A stretch of DNA of 64,000 nt from Sulfuriferula sp047300855 (GCF_047300855.1 NZ_CP170197.1:806001-870000), one strand, 5' to 3'; positions 51,750-61,257 are shown, numbered from the stretch's first letter. Translations and numbers: made by a program. The notes: generated by a model from the letters alone, not told the origin.

Positions 51750-51876
51750 AAGTGCGCTAACGCACAGAACATCGGCCTTCATTCAAGCTAAATTGCAAAA
51801 GCTGCTATGCATGATATGAATAACATAAGTAACGGCTCGCGATCTGTATGACACTTTATGACTTGAGGAGAACACT

Positions 51877-52881
51877 ATGTCCCGCATTACCCGTACCCTG
51901 GCCGCGCTATCTTGCACAGTCGTTGCAAGTCACGCGCTCGCCGCCGAATTGGATACGCGTTTGTATCTGACGCCGTCGGTCAATTACACCGTTACCGACA
52001 GTGACTGGTACCACAAGCAAGGGATCGACAATGATTTCGGTTTTGGTCTGGGAGTTGGTAAAGCAATCAGCCAGAACTGGAATCTGGAACTGAACAGCAA
52101 CTACGCCGAATACAATATCAAGAACGGGACGGGCACTCTTAAGAACACCGGATTGGGCCTGGATGCGCTGTACATCTTTAACCGTAACGCCAGCTTCTCC
52201 CCGTATGCGCTGGTCGGGGTAGGCGGTGTCCAGACACGCGCGCCGGGCATTTCCGAAACCAACTGGGCAGCTAACGCCGGCCTGGGTGCCATGAAGTGGA
52301 TCAAGGACATTGCCGTGCGCGGTGATGTGCGTTACCGCTACATTCATGACATGGGCGGTGTGAATCCGGGCGACTGGATTGCTACTGTCGGACTGATGAT
52401 CCCGCTGGGTTCGAAACCGACACCGCCGGCACCGAGACCGGAACCGGCCCCGGAGCCTGTGGCGGCCACCGCTCCTGAGCCAACTCCGGCACCTGCACCT
52501 GCTCCGGTCGAGCAGCCGGCCATGGAGCGTCCTGCACCACAGACCAAGATCATCCTGGAAGGAACCAACTTCGATTTCGACAAGGCAACGCTGCGTCCCA
52601 GCGGCAAGGCCAAGCTGGATAAAGATGCCGAGATGCTGAAAACCTATCCGGATATCAATGTGGAAATCGCCGGGTATACCGACAGCATCGGCACAGCGAA
52701 ATACAATATGGGTCTATCCAAGCGGCGTGCCGCGACGGTTAAAAAATATCTGGAAAGCAAAGGTGTTGCCGCCAGCCGTATGACCACCAAAGGTTTCGGT
52801 GAAGCCAAGCCGATAGCCAGCAACAAGACGGCTGCGGGTCGTGCAGAAAATCGCCGCGTGGAAATCCTGATCCTCAACTGA
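51877..52881 (+). CDS. OmpA-family outer-membrane protein
   Basis: 334 aa. Signal ends near ALA-A (residue about 23). Residues 25-180 are an eight-strand barrel (LYLTPSVNYTVTDSD, GFGLGVGKAISQNWNLELNSNY, WIATVGLMIPL). A Pro-rich linker (PTPPAPRPEPAPEPVAA and on) at about 182-220 follows. Residues 225-334 are an OmpA domain: FDFDKATLRPSGKAKLDKDAEML, VEIAGYTDSIGTAKYN, AGRAENRRVEILI. It links the outer membrane to peptidoglycan. AGGAG lies eight bases before the ATG; a terminator follows. Confidence 0.94.
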   Translation: MSRITRTLAALSCTVVASHALAAELDTRLYLTPSVNYTVTDSDWYHKQGIDNDFGFGLGVGKAISQNWNLELNSNYAEYNIKNGTGTLKNTGLGLDALYIFNRNASFSPYALVGVGGVQTRAPGISETNWAANAGLGAMKWIKDIAVRGDVRYRYIHDMGGVNPGDWIATVGLMIPLGSKPTPPAPRPEPAPEPVAATAPEPTPAPAPAPVEQPAMERPAPQTKIILEGTNFDFDKATLRPSGKAKLDKDAEMLKTYPDINVEIAGYTDSIGTAKYNMGLSKRRAATVKKYLESKGVAASRMTTKGFGEAKPIASNKTAAGRAENRRVEILILN

Positions 52882-52900
52882 TTTGTTGCAGATCATTTGA

Positions 52901-52931
52901 AGCCGGGTGGCGCAAGCTGCCCGGCTTTTTT
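52901..52931 (+). terminator. Intrinsic terminator of the OmpA gene
   Basis: AGCCGGG (52901-52907) and CCCGGCT (52920-52926) with GC inside, then a run of Ts. It lies 19 bases past the OmpA stop. Confidence 0.9.
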
Positions 52932-52963
52932 ATTGTCTGGCGCAAGTGCGAACAAGCGCCAGA

Positions 52964-53518
52964 TCACAGCGTTGCCGCCCTGCGCCCCCATAGCCAGACA
53001 TATTGCGCGCCGGATGTCAGCGCGGTAAACAGCACCAGATAAAACAGCGGCGCCAGCCATGCGGTCAAGGGCAGGAGTGTAGCGGCGTCAGCGATGACCA
53101 GTCCGGCCAGTGCGAATTCCAGCAGGGTATGCAGTTTACCCAGCCAGGTGGGCGCGACTTCCAGATGTCCGGCGCGGCGCCGGTAGGCCAGCGCGCCGCC
53201 GATGATCACCGCATCGCGCACCACAATCGCGCCGAGCAGCCAGCCCGGCAGCAGCGTCAGCCACACCAGTACCGCCAGCGTGGACAGCAGCATGAGCTTG
53301 TCGGCGATGGGGTCGAGGGTGGCGCCCAGCTCGGTGCGCTGGTTCAGAATGCGCGCGAGAAAACCATCCAATGCATCGCTCAATGCGGCCGCGATGAATA
53401 CCCACAATGCCCAGTCGTAATAGCCGACGGTCAGCAGCCATACCACCACCGGCACCAGGATCAGGCGCAGCAGGGTGATGCTGTTGGGAATATTCAGTTG
53501 CCGGGCAATTGGATGCAT
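52964..53518 (-). CDS. pgsA: CDP-diacylglycerol-glycerol-3-phosphate 3-phosphatidyltransferase
   Basis: 184 aa with about five helices. IPNSITLLRLILVPVVVWLL opens the family and SDALDGFLARILNQRTELGATLDPIADKLMLL is the CDP-alcohol transferase motif (DG..AR...G...D...D). It makes phosphatidylglycerol phosphate. It follows hrpA by nine bases on the minus strand. The start ATG is 53518; GAGG lies before it. Confidence 0.96.
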   Translation of the reverse strand: MHPIARQLNIPNSITLLRLILVPVVVWLLTVGYYDWALWVFIAAALSDALDGFLARILNQRTELGATLDPIADKLMLLSTLAVLVWLTLLPGWLLGAIVVRDAVIIGGALAYRRRAGHLEVAPTWLGKLHTLLEFALAGLVIADAATLLPLTAWLAPLFYLVLFTALTSGAQYVWLWGRRAATL

Positions 53519-53527
53519 TGAACCTCC

Positions 53528-56500
53528 TCAGTGCAATACATTCTCCCACAGTTTTTGCAGGCGCTTAACAGATACCGGCTGCGGGGTTTTCAGTTCCTGC
53601 GCGAACAGGGAAATGCGCAGTTCCTCCAGCTGCCAGCGGAATTCGTCCAGCGCGGGGTCGTCGATGGCGGCCTTGCGGTGCTTGTCGAGGCGCGCGCGGT
53701 ATTGGGCGGTGAGTGCGATGAGTGCAGCGGTGTGGCGCTGGTCGTGTTCCAGCCGTGCAGGCAGCTTGGACAGCCGAACATTGATGCCCTTGAGATAACG
53801 CGGCAGATGCTGGAGGCGCGTCCACGGGGTCGTGCTGATAAAGCCCGCGTAGACCAGATGCGACAATTGATCCTGAATGTCCTTCACGACGTGCGGCCAC
53901 GGCGCCTTGAGCTTGCCCAGAATCTGGGTGTGCTCGTCCAGCACTTGCCCCACCGTGCGGGAGAGGGCATCTGCCACAGTTTTGAGTCGTGCCCGCGCTT
54001 TGGACAATTGAGCCTCGAACTGTTTTTGCGTGCGCGGCAATTCGTCATCGCCCAGGCAGGCGCGCTCGGCGATGGCGCGGATGAGTTCCTCGCGCAAGCT
54101 GTCGGCATCGCCCAGGCTGCGGTAGGCCAGCGCCAGCCGGGTAAGATCGGGCAGGTTTTTTTCCAGGAATTTGAATTGCTCGGTCAGGGTGAGGCGGAAC
54201 AGGCGCGTCAGCCCGGCACGGTGTGCGCGTTCTGCCGCCTGGCGCGTATCGAACAGCCGCAGCGCCACGCTGTCCTTGTCGTCGGCGAGGGCAGGGTAGC
54301 CGGTAACCGCTTGCCCGGCGCGGTCGAAGCGCAGTTCTTCCGGAACGTCGCCGAATTCCCAGCGCTTGAAACCGGTTTTTTCAAACGTCGTATCCTGCGC
54401 GCGGAAGGTCAATTGCGCGGCTTCGCCCAGCTGTTTGCGCAGCGCGATCAGATCGCGTCCGGATGCCAGCTCGCGGCCGTTGCTGTCGATCACACGGAAA
54501 TTGGCGCGGAGATGTGCGGGCTGCGCATCCGTCCAGTCCGCCGGGCTCACTTTCAACCCGCTGCGCCGGGTTAACGCATCGGCCAGCGCTTCGGTCAGTG
54601 CTCGGCTCGGCGTCAGCGTTTCCATCAATGCCGTGACGCTGTCCGGAACCGGCACGAATACACGGCGCAGCTGCTTGGGAAGCGCCTTGACATACCAGGT
54701 GAGTTTTTCGCGCAACATGCCCGGCACCAGCCAGTCGAAGTGCCAACCCGGCACGGTATTGAGCAGCGCCAGCGGTATGGTTACCGTCATGCCGTCGAGC
54801 GGATGGCCGGGTTCGAAGCGATAGCTCAGCGGTAACGAGATGGCGTCGATGGTGAGTGCCTGCGGAAACCAGTCCGCGGTCACCGACTCCGCACCGTGGC
54901 GCATCAGGTCGTCGCGGGAAAGGTACAGCAGACGCGGATTTTCCCGCTCCGCGTCACGCCGCCATTGGTCGAAACCGCTGCCGTTGACGATCCCGGCCGG
55001 GATACGCGCATCGAAAAACGCGAACAGGCGCTCCTCGTCGACCAGCACATCCTGGCGTCGCGCCTTGTGCTCCAGCTCGACGATTTCCTCGATGAGTTGG
55101 CCGTTGTGGGCGAAGAACGGCGCACGCGTGTCGTACTCTCCCGCCACCAGCGCGCTGCGGATGAAAATGCGGCGGCTCTCCACCGGGTCGATGCTGCCGT
55201 AATGCACGCTGCGCCGCGGCACGATGGTCAGGCCGAACAGCTGTACCTGCTCGAAGGCCGATACCTGGGCGGTTTTCCTCTGCCAGTGCGGGTCGAAATA
55301 ATTGCGTTTCAACAAGTGCGCGGCGACGGATTCCAGCCACTCGGGTTCGATCCTGGCGACGGTGCGGGCATACAGCCGCGTGGTTTCGGTGAGCTCTGCC
55401 GCCATCACCCATTTGGGCGATTTTTTCGCCAGTGCGGAACCGGGGTGGATGTGGAACTTGATGCCGCGCGCACCCTGGTAGCCGCCTTCGTCCATTTTCA
55501 CGCCGATGTTGCCGAGGAAACCAGCCAGCAGCGCCTGATGGATGGCCTCGTATTTGGCGGCTTCTTCGTTGATGCGCAGTCCCATCTCTTTGGCCATGCT
55601 GGCAAGCTGGCCGTGTACCTCGCGCCACTCGCGCAGGCGCTGCGGATTGAGGAAGTGCTCACGGCATTCATCAATGAGCTTGCGGTTGGATTTCTTGTGC
55701 TTCAAGGCCTCATCGTAAAACTGCCACAGCTTGAGCAGCCCGATGAAATCGGAATGCTCATCGGCAAAGGCTTTGTGGCGGTCGTCGGCGGCGCCGGTTT
55801 GCGCCGGCGGGCGCTCGCGCGGGTCCTGCACCGACAGCGCGGCGCAGATCACCAGCGCTTCGGCGAGGCAACCCGACTGTTGCGCGGCGAGCAGCACACG
55901 GCCGATTTTGGGGTCGAGCGGGAGCTTGGCCAGCTGTTTGCCGATCGGTGTGAGACGGCGCTGGTCGGTGACCGCGTTGAGCTCTTCCAGCAACTGGTAG
56001 CCGTCGGCAATCAGGCGCGGCGCGGGAGCATCCAGAAACGGGAAATCCGCCGCTGCGCCCAGGCGCAATGCAGACATGCGCAGAATCACTCCGGCCAGCG
56101 AAGTGCGCAGGATTTCCGGGTCGGTGTACGCCGGGCGCGCGCTGTACTCGAGTTCCGAATACAGCCGGATGCACACCCCGGCCGCCACCCGGCCGCAGCG
56201 CCCGGCGCGCTGGTTGGCGGAAGCCTGCGACACCGGTTCGACCTGCAGCTGATCCACCTTGGTGCGCGGCGAATAGCGCAGCAGGCGAACCCAACCGGGG
56301 TCGATCACATAGCGGATGCCGGGCACGGTGAGCGAGGTTTCCGCCACATTGGTGGCGAGCACGATGCGGCGCGCGTTGCCGGGATGGAAAATGCGTTGCT
56401 GTTCCTGCACCGACAGGCGGGCGAACAGCGGCAGGATTTCGGTATGCGGCGGATGATGCTTGCGCAGCGCTTCAGCGAGGTCGCGGATTTCGCGCTCGCC

Positions 56501-57256
56501 CGGTAAAAAGATGAGGATGTCGCCTTCACCCAGCCGCGCCAGTTCGTCGGTGGCATCGAGGATGGCCTGGGTCTGGCGCTCTTCGTCGGTGTCGCGGGGC
56601 TTGGCGGCGTCGGTCGCGCGCTCCGGCGCTTCGATTGGGCGATAGCGGATTTCCACCGGGTAGGTGCGCCCGGATACCTCGATCACCGGCGCGCCGCCGA
56701 AGTGTCTGGAAAAGCGTTCGGCGTCGATGGTGGCCGAGGTAATGATGACTTTCAGCTCGGGGCGGCGTGCCATCAACTGGCGCAGGTAGCCGAGCAGGAA
56801 ATCGATGTTCAGGCTGCGTTCGTGCGCCTCGTCGATGATGATGGTGTCGTAGGCGCGCAGGTCGCGGTCGCTGCTGGTTTCCGCCAGCAGCATGCCGTCG
56901 GTGAGTACCTTGATCACGGTGTCATTGCGCACCTGGTCGGTGAAGCGCACCTTGTAGCCGACGCCTTCGCCCAGGTTCGTACCCAGTTCCTGCGCCAGCC
57001 GTGCCGCCACCGTGCGCGCGGCAATGCGGCGCGGCTGCGTGCACGCGATGCGGCCGATCACACCACGTCCGGCTTGCAAACAGATTTTCGGCAACTGTGT
57101 GGTTTTGCCCGAACCGGTGGCGCCGCACACGATCACCGCCTGATGGGTGCGGATGGCCGTGGCGATTTCATCGTGGTGCGCCGATACCGGCAGCGCCTCC
57201 GGATAGTTTAGGGCGGCCGGCTGCCAGAACCGGGGCGCGACGATGTCAGGCTGCAT
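53528..57256 (-). CDS. hrpA: ATP-dependent RNA helicase
   Basis: 1242 aa from ATG 57256, which overlaps the stop of the upstream permease as TGATG. Walker A is CGATGSGKTTQLPK near 40, the DEAH box IIDEAHERSLNIDFLLGYL near 140, SATIDAERF near 175, and motif VI RAGRCGRVAAGV near 350. The family length and the DUF3418-type C-terminus (end LQKLWENVL) fit HrpA. It is a DEAH helicase with roles in mRNA processing and ribosome rescue. The co-directional downstream gene is pgsA, nine bases on. Confidence 0.96.
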   Translation of the reverse strand: MQPDIVAPRFWQPAALNYPEALPVSAHHDEIATAIRTHQAVIVCGATGSGKTTQLPKICLQAGRGVIGRIACTQPRRIAARTVAARLAQELGTNLGEGVGYKVRFTDQVRNDTVIKVLTDGMLLAETSSDRDLRAYDTIIIDEAHERSLNIDFLLGYLRQLMARRPELKVIITSATIDAERFSRHFGGAPVIEVSGRTYPVEIRYRPIEAPERATDAAKPRDTDEERQTQAILDATDELARLGEGDILIFLPGEREIRDLAEALRKHHPPHTEILPLFARLSVQEQQRIFHPGNARRIVLATNVAETSLTVPGIRYVIDPGWVRLLRYSPRTKVDQLQVEPVSQASANQRAGRCGRVAAGVCIRLYSELEYSARPAYTDPEILRTSLAGVILRMSALRLGAAADFPFLDAPAPRLIADGYQLLEELNAVTDQRRLTPIGKQLAKLPLDPKIGRVLLAAQQSGCLAEALVICAALSVQDPRERPPAQTGAADDRHKAFADEHSDFIGLLKLWQFYDEALKHKKSNRKLIDECREHFLNPQRLREWREVHGQLASMAKEMGLRINEEAAKYEAIHQALLAGFLGNIGVKMDEGGYQGARGIKFHIHPGSALAKKSPKWVMAAELTETTRLYARTVARIEPEWLESVAAHLLKRNYFDPHWQRKTAQVSAFEQVQLFGLTIVPRRSVHYGSIDPVESRRIFIRSALVAGEYDTRAPFFAHNGQLIEEIVELEHKARRQDVLVDEERLFAFFDARIPAGIVNGSGFDQWRRDAERENPRLLYLSRDDLMRHGAESVTADWFPQALTIDAISLPLSYRFEPGHPLDGMTVTIPLALLNTVPGWHFDWLVPGMLREKLTWYVKALPKQLRRVFVPVPDSVTALMETLTPSRALTEALADALTRRSGLKVSPADWTDAQPAHLRANFRVIDSNGRELASGRDLIALRKQLGEAAQLTFRAQDTTFEKTGFKRWEFGDVPEELRFDRAGQAVTGYPALADDKDSVALRLFDTRQAAERAHRAGLTRLFRLTLTEQFKFLEKNLPDLTRLALAYRSLGDADSLREELIRAIAERACLGDDELPRTQKQFEAQLSKARARLKTVADALSRTVGQVLDEHTQILGKLKAPWPHVVKDIQDQLSHLVYAGFISTTPWTRLQHLPRYLKGINVRLSKLPARLEHDQRHTAALIALTAQYRARLDKHRKAAIDDPALDEFRWQLEELRISLFAQELKTPQPVSVKRLQKLWENVLH

Positions 57257-57918
57257 CACTTGCGGTCTATGTAGTGCTTGTCGTCAAAAGTGGCGACCCA
57301 GTGGGGTTTGTACGCCACCAGTACCGTCATGATCATGCCGGTGGTCATCGCCTCCGACCAGGCCATCAACAGATAGTAAGGCAGGTAATTCCCCAGCAGA
57401 TAATCGAATGGATAGTCTCCCGCCAGCGCCAGGGTCCAGCTTGCGGCAAAGCTCATCACCGCGATGGTGATCCCGGCCCCGAAGAAAGCATTGAAAAAAA
57501 TATAGATAAAAAAATGATTGGGCAGTTTGCTGTCCACCAGCCGGTAAATCCACCAGCTTACCGTGACCGGCAGCACCACCATGAGCAGGCCGTTCAGCGC
57601 AAAAGCTTGCCAGGTGCCGTCCCATGCCGTGGACAGTAATAGCGTCAGCGTCAACGCGAGAATGGCAAACCAGGGACCGAACAACAGAGTGAGCGCCGTG
57701 GCGCCCAGCAGATGGAGATTCAATCCGGGCTGGATGCCTGCCCTGATCTGCCAGAACGCCAGCACGGCCACACTTGCCCCCAGCAGCAGATTGAACACCC
57801 CGGGTTTTTTGAGCACAGCCCAGGGCGCGGCGAGCAGTGCCCTGGCCAGCACCGCAGCAAATAACAGCAGCGAAACGAGCAGCCAGGAGTGTGGAATCAG
57901 GGCATTGGTGAAGTTCAT
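57256..57918 (-). CDS. CbiM-like energy-coupling-factor permease
   Basis: 220 aa with about seven helices: LIPHSWLLVSLLLFAAVLARALL, FNLLLGASVAVLAFWQIRAGIQPGLNLHLLGATALTLLFGPWFAILALTLTLLL, and SKLPNHFFIYIFFNAFFGAGITIAVMSFAA. The ending YLLMAWSEAMTTGMIMTVLVAYKPHWVATFDD is a family block. In ECF transporters this is the metal-selective S component. The His-rich start of true CbiM is not clear, so the metal cannot be told. No ATPase follows; hrpA overlaps it. Confidence 0.87.
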   Translation of the reverse strand: MNFTNALIPHSWLLVSLLLFAAVLARALLAAPWAVLKKPGVFNLLLGASVAVLAFWQIRAGIQPGLNLHLLGATALTLLFGPWFAILALTLTLLLSTAWDGTWQAFALNGLLMVVLPVTVSWWIYRLVDSKLPNHFFIYIFFNAFFGAGITIAVMSFAASWTLALAGDYPFDYLLGNYLPYYLLMAWSEAMTTGMIMTVLVAYKPHWVATFDDKHYIDRK

Positions 57919-57995
57919 CTGGAGAGATCGGGCGGAGCGAAGTAAACGAGCAATTTTACGCTATACTCGGCTGGGTTAAAATCCTGGAGCACATT

Positions 57996-58661
57996 ATGAA
58001 ACTCGTTCTGTTCGATCTCGATAACACCCTGCTGGCCGGGGATTCGGACTTCGAGTGGGCGCAATTCCTGATTGAGCAGGGCGTGCTGGACAGTGAGCTG
58101 TATGCGGCGCGCAATCATGCGTTTTACGAGCAATACAAGGCGGGCACGCTGGATATCCACGAATTCCTCGATTTCCAGCTAAAGCCGTTATCGCGCCACG
58201 CGCGCGCCCAGCTCGACGCCTGGCACGCCGATTACATGCTGCAAAAAATCCTGCCTATCATGACCTCGGCTGCGAAGGCGCTGGTTGAGCGCGAACTGGC
58301 CGATGCCGACCTCGTTGCAATCATTACCGCCACCAATAGTTTTGTTACCGCACCCATCGCGCGTGCTTTCGGCATCTCGCATCTGATTGCCACCGAGCCC
58401 GAATTGGTTAACGGCGTTTACACTGGTCGCGTGGCAGGCACACCCTGCTTCCGCGAAGGCAAGATTGTGCGTCTGCATGAATGGCTGGCCAGCCTCGGCA
58501 AGACCTTGGGCGACTTTGAGCAGAGCTGGTTTTACAGCGATTCGTTGAATGACTTGCCGCTACTCAATCTGGTTACCCATCCGGTGGCGGTGGATCCCGA
58601 CGACACGCTGCGTGCCCAGGCAGTCAGGCAGGCGTGGCCAGTGCTGAGTTTGCGCAGTTAA
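57996..58661 (+). CDS. HAD-family phosphatase (SerB-like)
   Basis: 221 aa. Motif I LVLFDLDNTLLAGDSDFEW with the nucleophile Asp, motif II in ITATNSFVTAPIARAFGI, and the late FREGKIVRLHEWLASLG with FYSDSLNDLPLLNLVTHPVAVDPDD as motifs III/IV. This is the HAD-IB group; close relatives are read as phosphoserine or histidinol phosphatase-like. It is divergent from the CbiM-like gene by 77 bases. Substrate unknown. Confidence 0.9.
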   Translation: MKLVLFDLDNTLLAGDSDFEWAQFLIEQGVLDSELYAARNHAFYEQYKAGTLDIHEFLDFQLKPLSRHARAQLDAWHADYMLQKILPIMTSAAKALVERELADADLVAIITATNSFVTAPIARAFGISHLIATEPELVNGVYTGRVAGTPCFREGKIVRLHEWLASLGKTLGDFEQSWFYSDSLNDLPLLNLVTHPVAVDPDDTLRAQAVRQAWPVLSLRS

Positions 58662-58710
58662 AAACCGGATTGCCGTCTGTGTAGGTAGCGAAGTGCTTCA
58701 ACAGGCAGAA

Positions 58711-58742
58711 AAGAAAAAGGCCGCCTGATGATAATGGCGGCC
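58711..58742 (-). terminator. Terminator between HAD gene and DsrE gene
   Basis: GGCCGCC (58719-58725) and GGCGGCC (58736-58742) make the stem; on the minus strand Ts follow (A-run 58711-58718). It lies just past the DsrE stop. Confidence 0.85.
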
Positions 58743-58750
58743 CCTTCAGT

Positions 58751-59194
58751 TTACATCTTGATTTGTGTCCAGCCTTCATGGTCCCGCTTAACGATTTCAC
58801 CAATGGCGCCCGGAACGACTTTCACCCCGGCGATCAGATCCTTGGGCGACATATGCAGGGCTTTCATGGTATTGCCGCAAGCCACAAATGAAACGCCATA
58901 ATCAGACAGGCTTTGAACGTGCTCAGCAACCGGAGAGCCCTTGGCCAGCATCTTGATACCCGCACCCCATGCCACCACTTCTACTTGCGCCTTGTCCATT
59001 CCGACAACCTGCATGATCTGAGTCGCATTGTTGACAGCATTATGCCAGGTGACCGGGTCTGCACTATTGACCTCGAGCAGCACCTTAAAACCGGCCGCTT
59101 TTGCATGTTCGGAAGTCGTGGTTGCCGTGTGCGCAATGGCTGCGCCGCAGGAAAAAACGAGTAATAAGATCATGGAACGAATGAAGTGGCGCAC
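58751..59194 (-). CDS. Secreted DsrE-family protein
   Basis: 147 aa from GTG 59194, six bases after a strong GGAGG; an ATG seven codons in has no ribosome site. A Sec signal (SMILLLVFSCGAAIAH) precedes a DsrE/F-like fold: FKVLLEVNSADPVTWHNAVNNATQIMQVVGMDKAQVEVVAWGAGIKML and YGVSFVACGNTMKALHM with one Cys in the place of the sulfur-carrying residue. Periplasmic relatives occur near sulfur or thiol genes. Its neighbours are the 108-aa gene and a binding protein. Confidence 0.88.
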   Translation of the reverse strand: MRHFIRSMILLLVFSCGAAIAHTATTTSEHAKAAGFKVLLEVNSADPVTWHNAVNNATQIMQVVGMDKAQVEVVAWGAGIKMLAKGSPVAEHVQSLSDYGVSFVACGNTMKALHMSPKDLIAGVKVVPGAIGEIVKRDHEGWTQIKM

Positions 59195-59328
59195 AGGAAA
59201 CCTCCGATTATTTTTAAAGTAATGAAATGCCCATATCCAAGGATAAGAGCCTGACCAAGCTGCGTTAAAAGGCACTAGATGCCCATGATCCCGATGCTAT
59301 GGGATAGAGACGGATATATCCCTCCATG

Positions 59329-59655
59329 CTAGTCTGTGCCGGGTCCACGTCCCTGGCCTTTTGGATCGGTGCTATCAAAAGGGTCGGTCAGCTGTATGGC
59401 TTGTGTATTACCCCATGCTTCCAGGTCTGCCACTTCGATGCCCAGCCAAAAAAATGCGCCGACTGAATCTGTGCCGTGACCCCCCACGATTTTCTGGTCG
59501 GGCTCCAGCAGAATGTGATGGGAATATTCCAGCGCTTCAGCCTCGTCGCGAAAGACTTTCCATAACACCACGCGCTCTTTTTGCGGATCTTCGGGTAAAG
59601 GTCTGGCCTGGGTTAATACTTTTTTAATCTGGACGTCCTGATCTACTTCTTGCAT
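59329..59655 (-). CDS. Hypothetical 108-aa protein (intact copy)
   Basis: 108 aa of unknown family from ATG 59655, AGGAGG four bases before. MQEVDQDVQIKKVLTQARP, then VVLWKVFRDEAEALEYSHHILLEPDQKIVGGHGTDSVGAFFWLGIEVADLEAWGNTQAIQL; no signal or membrane segment. Parts of it (start region and AWGNTQAIQL to the end) recur in the dead copy at 61172-61257. It stands in a minus-strand run with DsrE downstream and a decayed PEBP gene upstream. Confidence 0.7.
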   Translation of the reverse strand: MQEVDQDVQIKKVLTQARPLPEDPQKERVVLWKVFRDEAEALEYSHHILLEPDQKIVGGHGTDSVGAFFWLGIEVADLEAWGNTQAIQLTDPFDSTDPKGQGRGPGTD

Positions 59656-59714
59656 AAAACCTCCTGATTCGCGGAATAAAAATCCAAAAGTAAGATGACT
59701 CAATATCTCATTGG

Positions 59715-59752
59715 TTCCCGCTGTATGGGTGTCGATACAGGCCGATGAGTCT
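59715..59752 (-). pseudogene. Remnant of a PEBP (YbhB-like) gene 3' end
   Basis: TACAGGCCGATGAGTCTGGTCTG here matches TACAGGCCAATGAGTTCGGCCTG at the 3' end of the intact PEBP gene (from 61354), and a GTTCCCG..TGTAT block matches beyond its stop. Read on the minus strand it gives LIGLYRH against LIGLYQH in the intact protein. The rest of the gene is gone. It stands just upstream of the 108-aa gene, as the intact PEBP gene stands before the dead copy. Confidence 0.7.
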
Positions 59753-59936
59753 GGTCTGTGCCGGTGGGTGGAGCCCGATGCCATGCCGCGCAGCGCCATT
59801 CAATACGGCATGCCAGAGATGAAAAAATCGAAGGGGAGGTAATCGAAGTGTGCTGGCAGTTGTTATGGCGGGTGTAATAAGGACTGGGCCGGGCAACGAT
59901 CCTGAGGTGGAAGTTGCCCGGCTCTTTCAAGCGATG

Positions 59937-60959
59937 TTACTTGATTGCGCGGACTTCAAGCTCTTCTTTTGTGGCTTTGATGAAGCCGAACTTGGCGTAG
60001 GCATCCTGGGCAGCAGGTGTTCCCAGAAATTTCAGGTATTCCGCAGCTGCCTTGGCATGCGGTGCGTCAGTGACATCGCCGGCAAAGTAATTTACTTCAT
60101 TTTTCATGCTGTCTTTTTCAGGCAGATTCACAACGCTCACCGGCGCATGGTGCGCAATGGCATTCTGATATTCGGTTGCCCAGACGATGCCCACATCCAC
60201 CTTGCCGGCGTTGATGCCATCCGGAATTTCACGGTGGTGCACAGCGGTGAAGTAGACATTAGGCGCGCCATAACAGGACTGGCATTCTTTGCCAGCAGAG
60301 AGCTTGTCCCACAGGCCATCGTTCTGCAGCACTTTTTTTGCATAAAACTTCATGATCCCCTCGGTGATGGGATTGGGAAGCATGACTTGCAGGTCGGGGC
60401 GGCCCAGATCGGCAATGCCCTTGATATTCTTGGGGTTGCCTTTGGCCACCATCAGCACCAGCTGGTTATGCATGTAGGTCACATAATCCTTGCCCTTGCC
60501 GGCTTCCTTGAGTTTTTGCATGGAACCCATGTCGACCATGCCGAATACGTCAGGCGTCATGGCATATTCCTTGTCCTTATAAACCCAGCCGCCTTTCAGG
60601 ACTGCGTTCATTACTTTTCCGGGTGGCATCGTGACTACTCCAACCACATCCTTATGCTGTTTCTGGAAGGCATGGATGACCTCTTCCATGGCAAAGAACT
60701 GGTTGCCTGCCAGCCATATATTGAATCCGGTTTTCCCGTCCTTCATCAATTCCAGTGCCTTCTCACCTTTGACGACCTTGCCGTCCGGGTAAAACACTCG
60801 CAAATCTTCGTCCTTGTCAGCAGGGATAGGCTCGAGTTTCTGTGCTGCCGGATTCATCTGAGCCGGTTTCTCGGCATCCTCCGGTGCAGCAGACGCAGCG
60901 GCGGCGCCCAGACTGAATACGGGGATCACTAAGGTAGCAAGCAATTTGCTTAGTTTCAT
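59937..60959 (-). CDS. Periplasmic solute-binding protein
   Basis: 340 aa from ATG 60959, AAGAGG before it. Signal MKLSKLLATLVIPVFSLGAAAASA. The type II binding-protein fold is seen: FNIWLAGNQFFAMEEVIHAFQKQ, VTMPPGKVMNAVLKGGWVYKDKEYAMTPDVFGMVDMGSM, LVLMVAKGNPKNIKGIADLGRPDLQVMLPN and KVDVGIVWATEYQNAIAHHAP. Between these is AGKECQSCYGAPNVYFTAVHHREIP, a CxxC pair that may bind metal or haem, unusual for ModA-like proteins. It has no ABC partner nearby. It lies inside the tandem duplication. Confidence 0.8.
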   Translation of the reverse strand: MKLSKLLATLVIPVFSLGAAAASAAPEDAEKPAQMNPAAQKLEPIPADKDEDLRVFYPDGKVVKGEKALELMKDGKTGFNIWLAGNQFFAMEEVIHAFQKQHKDVVGVVTMPPGKVMNAVLKGGWVYKDKEYAMTPDVFGMVDMGSMQKLKEAGKGKDYVTYMHNQLVLMVAKGNPKNIKGIADLGRPDLQVMLPNPITEGIMKFYAKKVLQNDGLWDKLSAGKECQSCYGAPNVYFTAVHHREIPDGINAGKVDVGIVWATEYQNAIAHHAPVSVVNLPEKDSMKNEVNYFAGDVTDAPHAKAAAEYLKFLGTPAAQDAYAKFGFIKATKEELEVRAIK

Positions 60960-61171
60960 ATTTATAAGCCTCTTGAAGTTTGATTTAGATACACTCGAAC
61001 TACCCTGAAACAGGGATGTGAAACGCTTGTCTGGCAAATGTCAGGCCGGAGTGACGCAACGCGCTAAATCACACCGTTCCAGACCGTGGGCAAGGGTAGC
61101 AGAATTTCAAGAAAGAAATCCACCTACACCTGTTACCGCGCGCGGGAATATTTGCATTGCGTCGGTTGGCT

Positions 61172-61257
61172 GCCCGGCCTACGCCCCTGGCCTTCTGGAT
61201 CGTTGCCATCGAAAGGTCGGCCAGCTGTATGGCTTGTGTATTACCCCATGCTTGCAT
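61172..61257 (-). pseudogene. Internally deleted copy of the 108-aa gene
   Basis: An AGGAGG with start ATGCA is kept as in the intact gene, but codon 3 onward jumps straight to AWGNTQAIQL, the C-terminal part, so some 75 codons are lost. One base is also missing after the IQLAD position, which shifts the rest (compare GACCCTTTTGAT with GACCTTTCGAT). The rest (GGCCAGGGGCGTAGG) follows the intact gene's end. It is dead. Confidence 0.85.

Noticed and set aside
54896..56506. Long open frame (536 codons) on the plus strand
   Set aside because: It is the complement of hrpA, which has full helicase motifs; the open frame is a result of GC-rich codon use.
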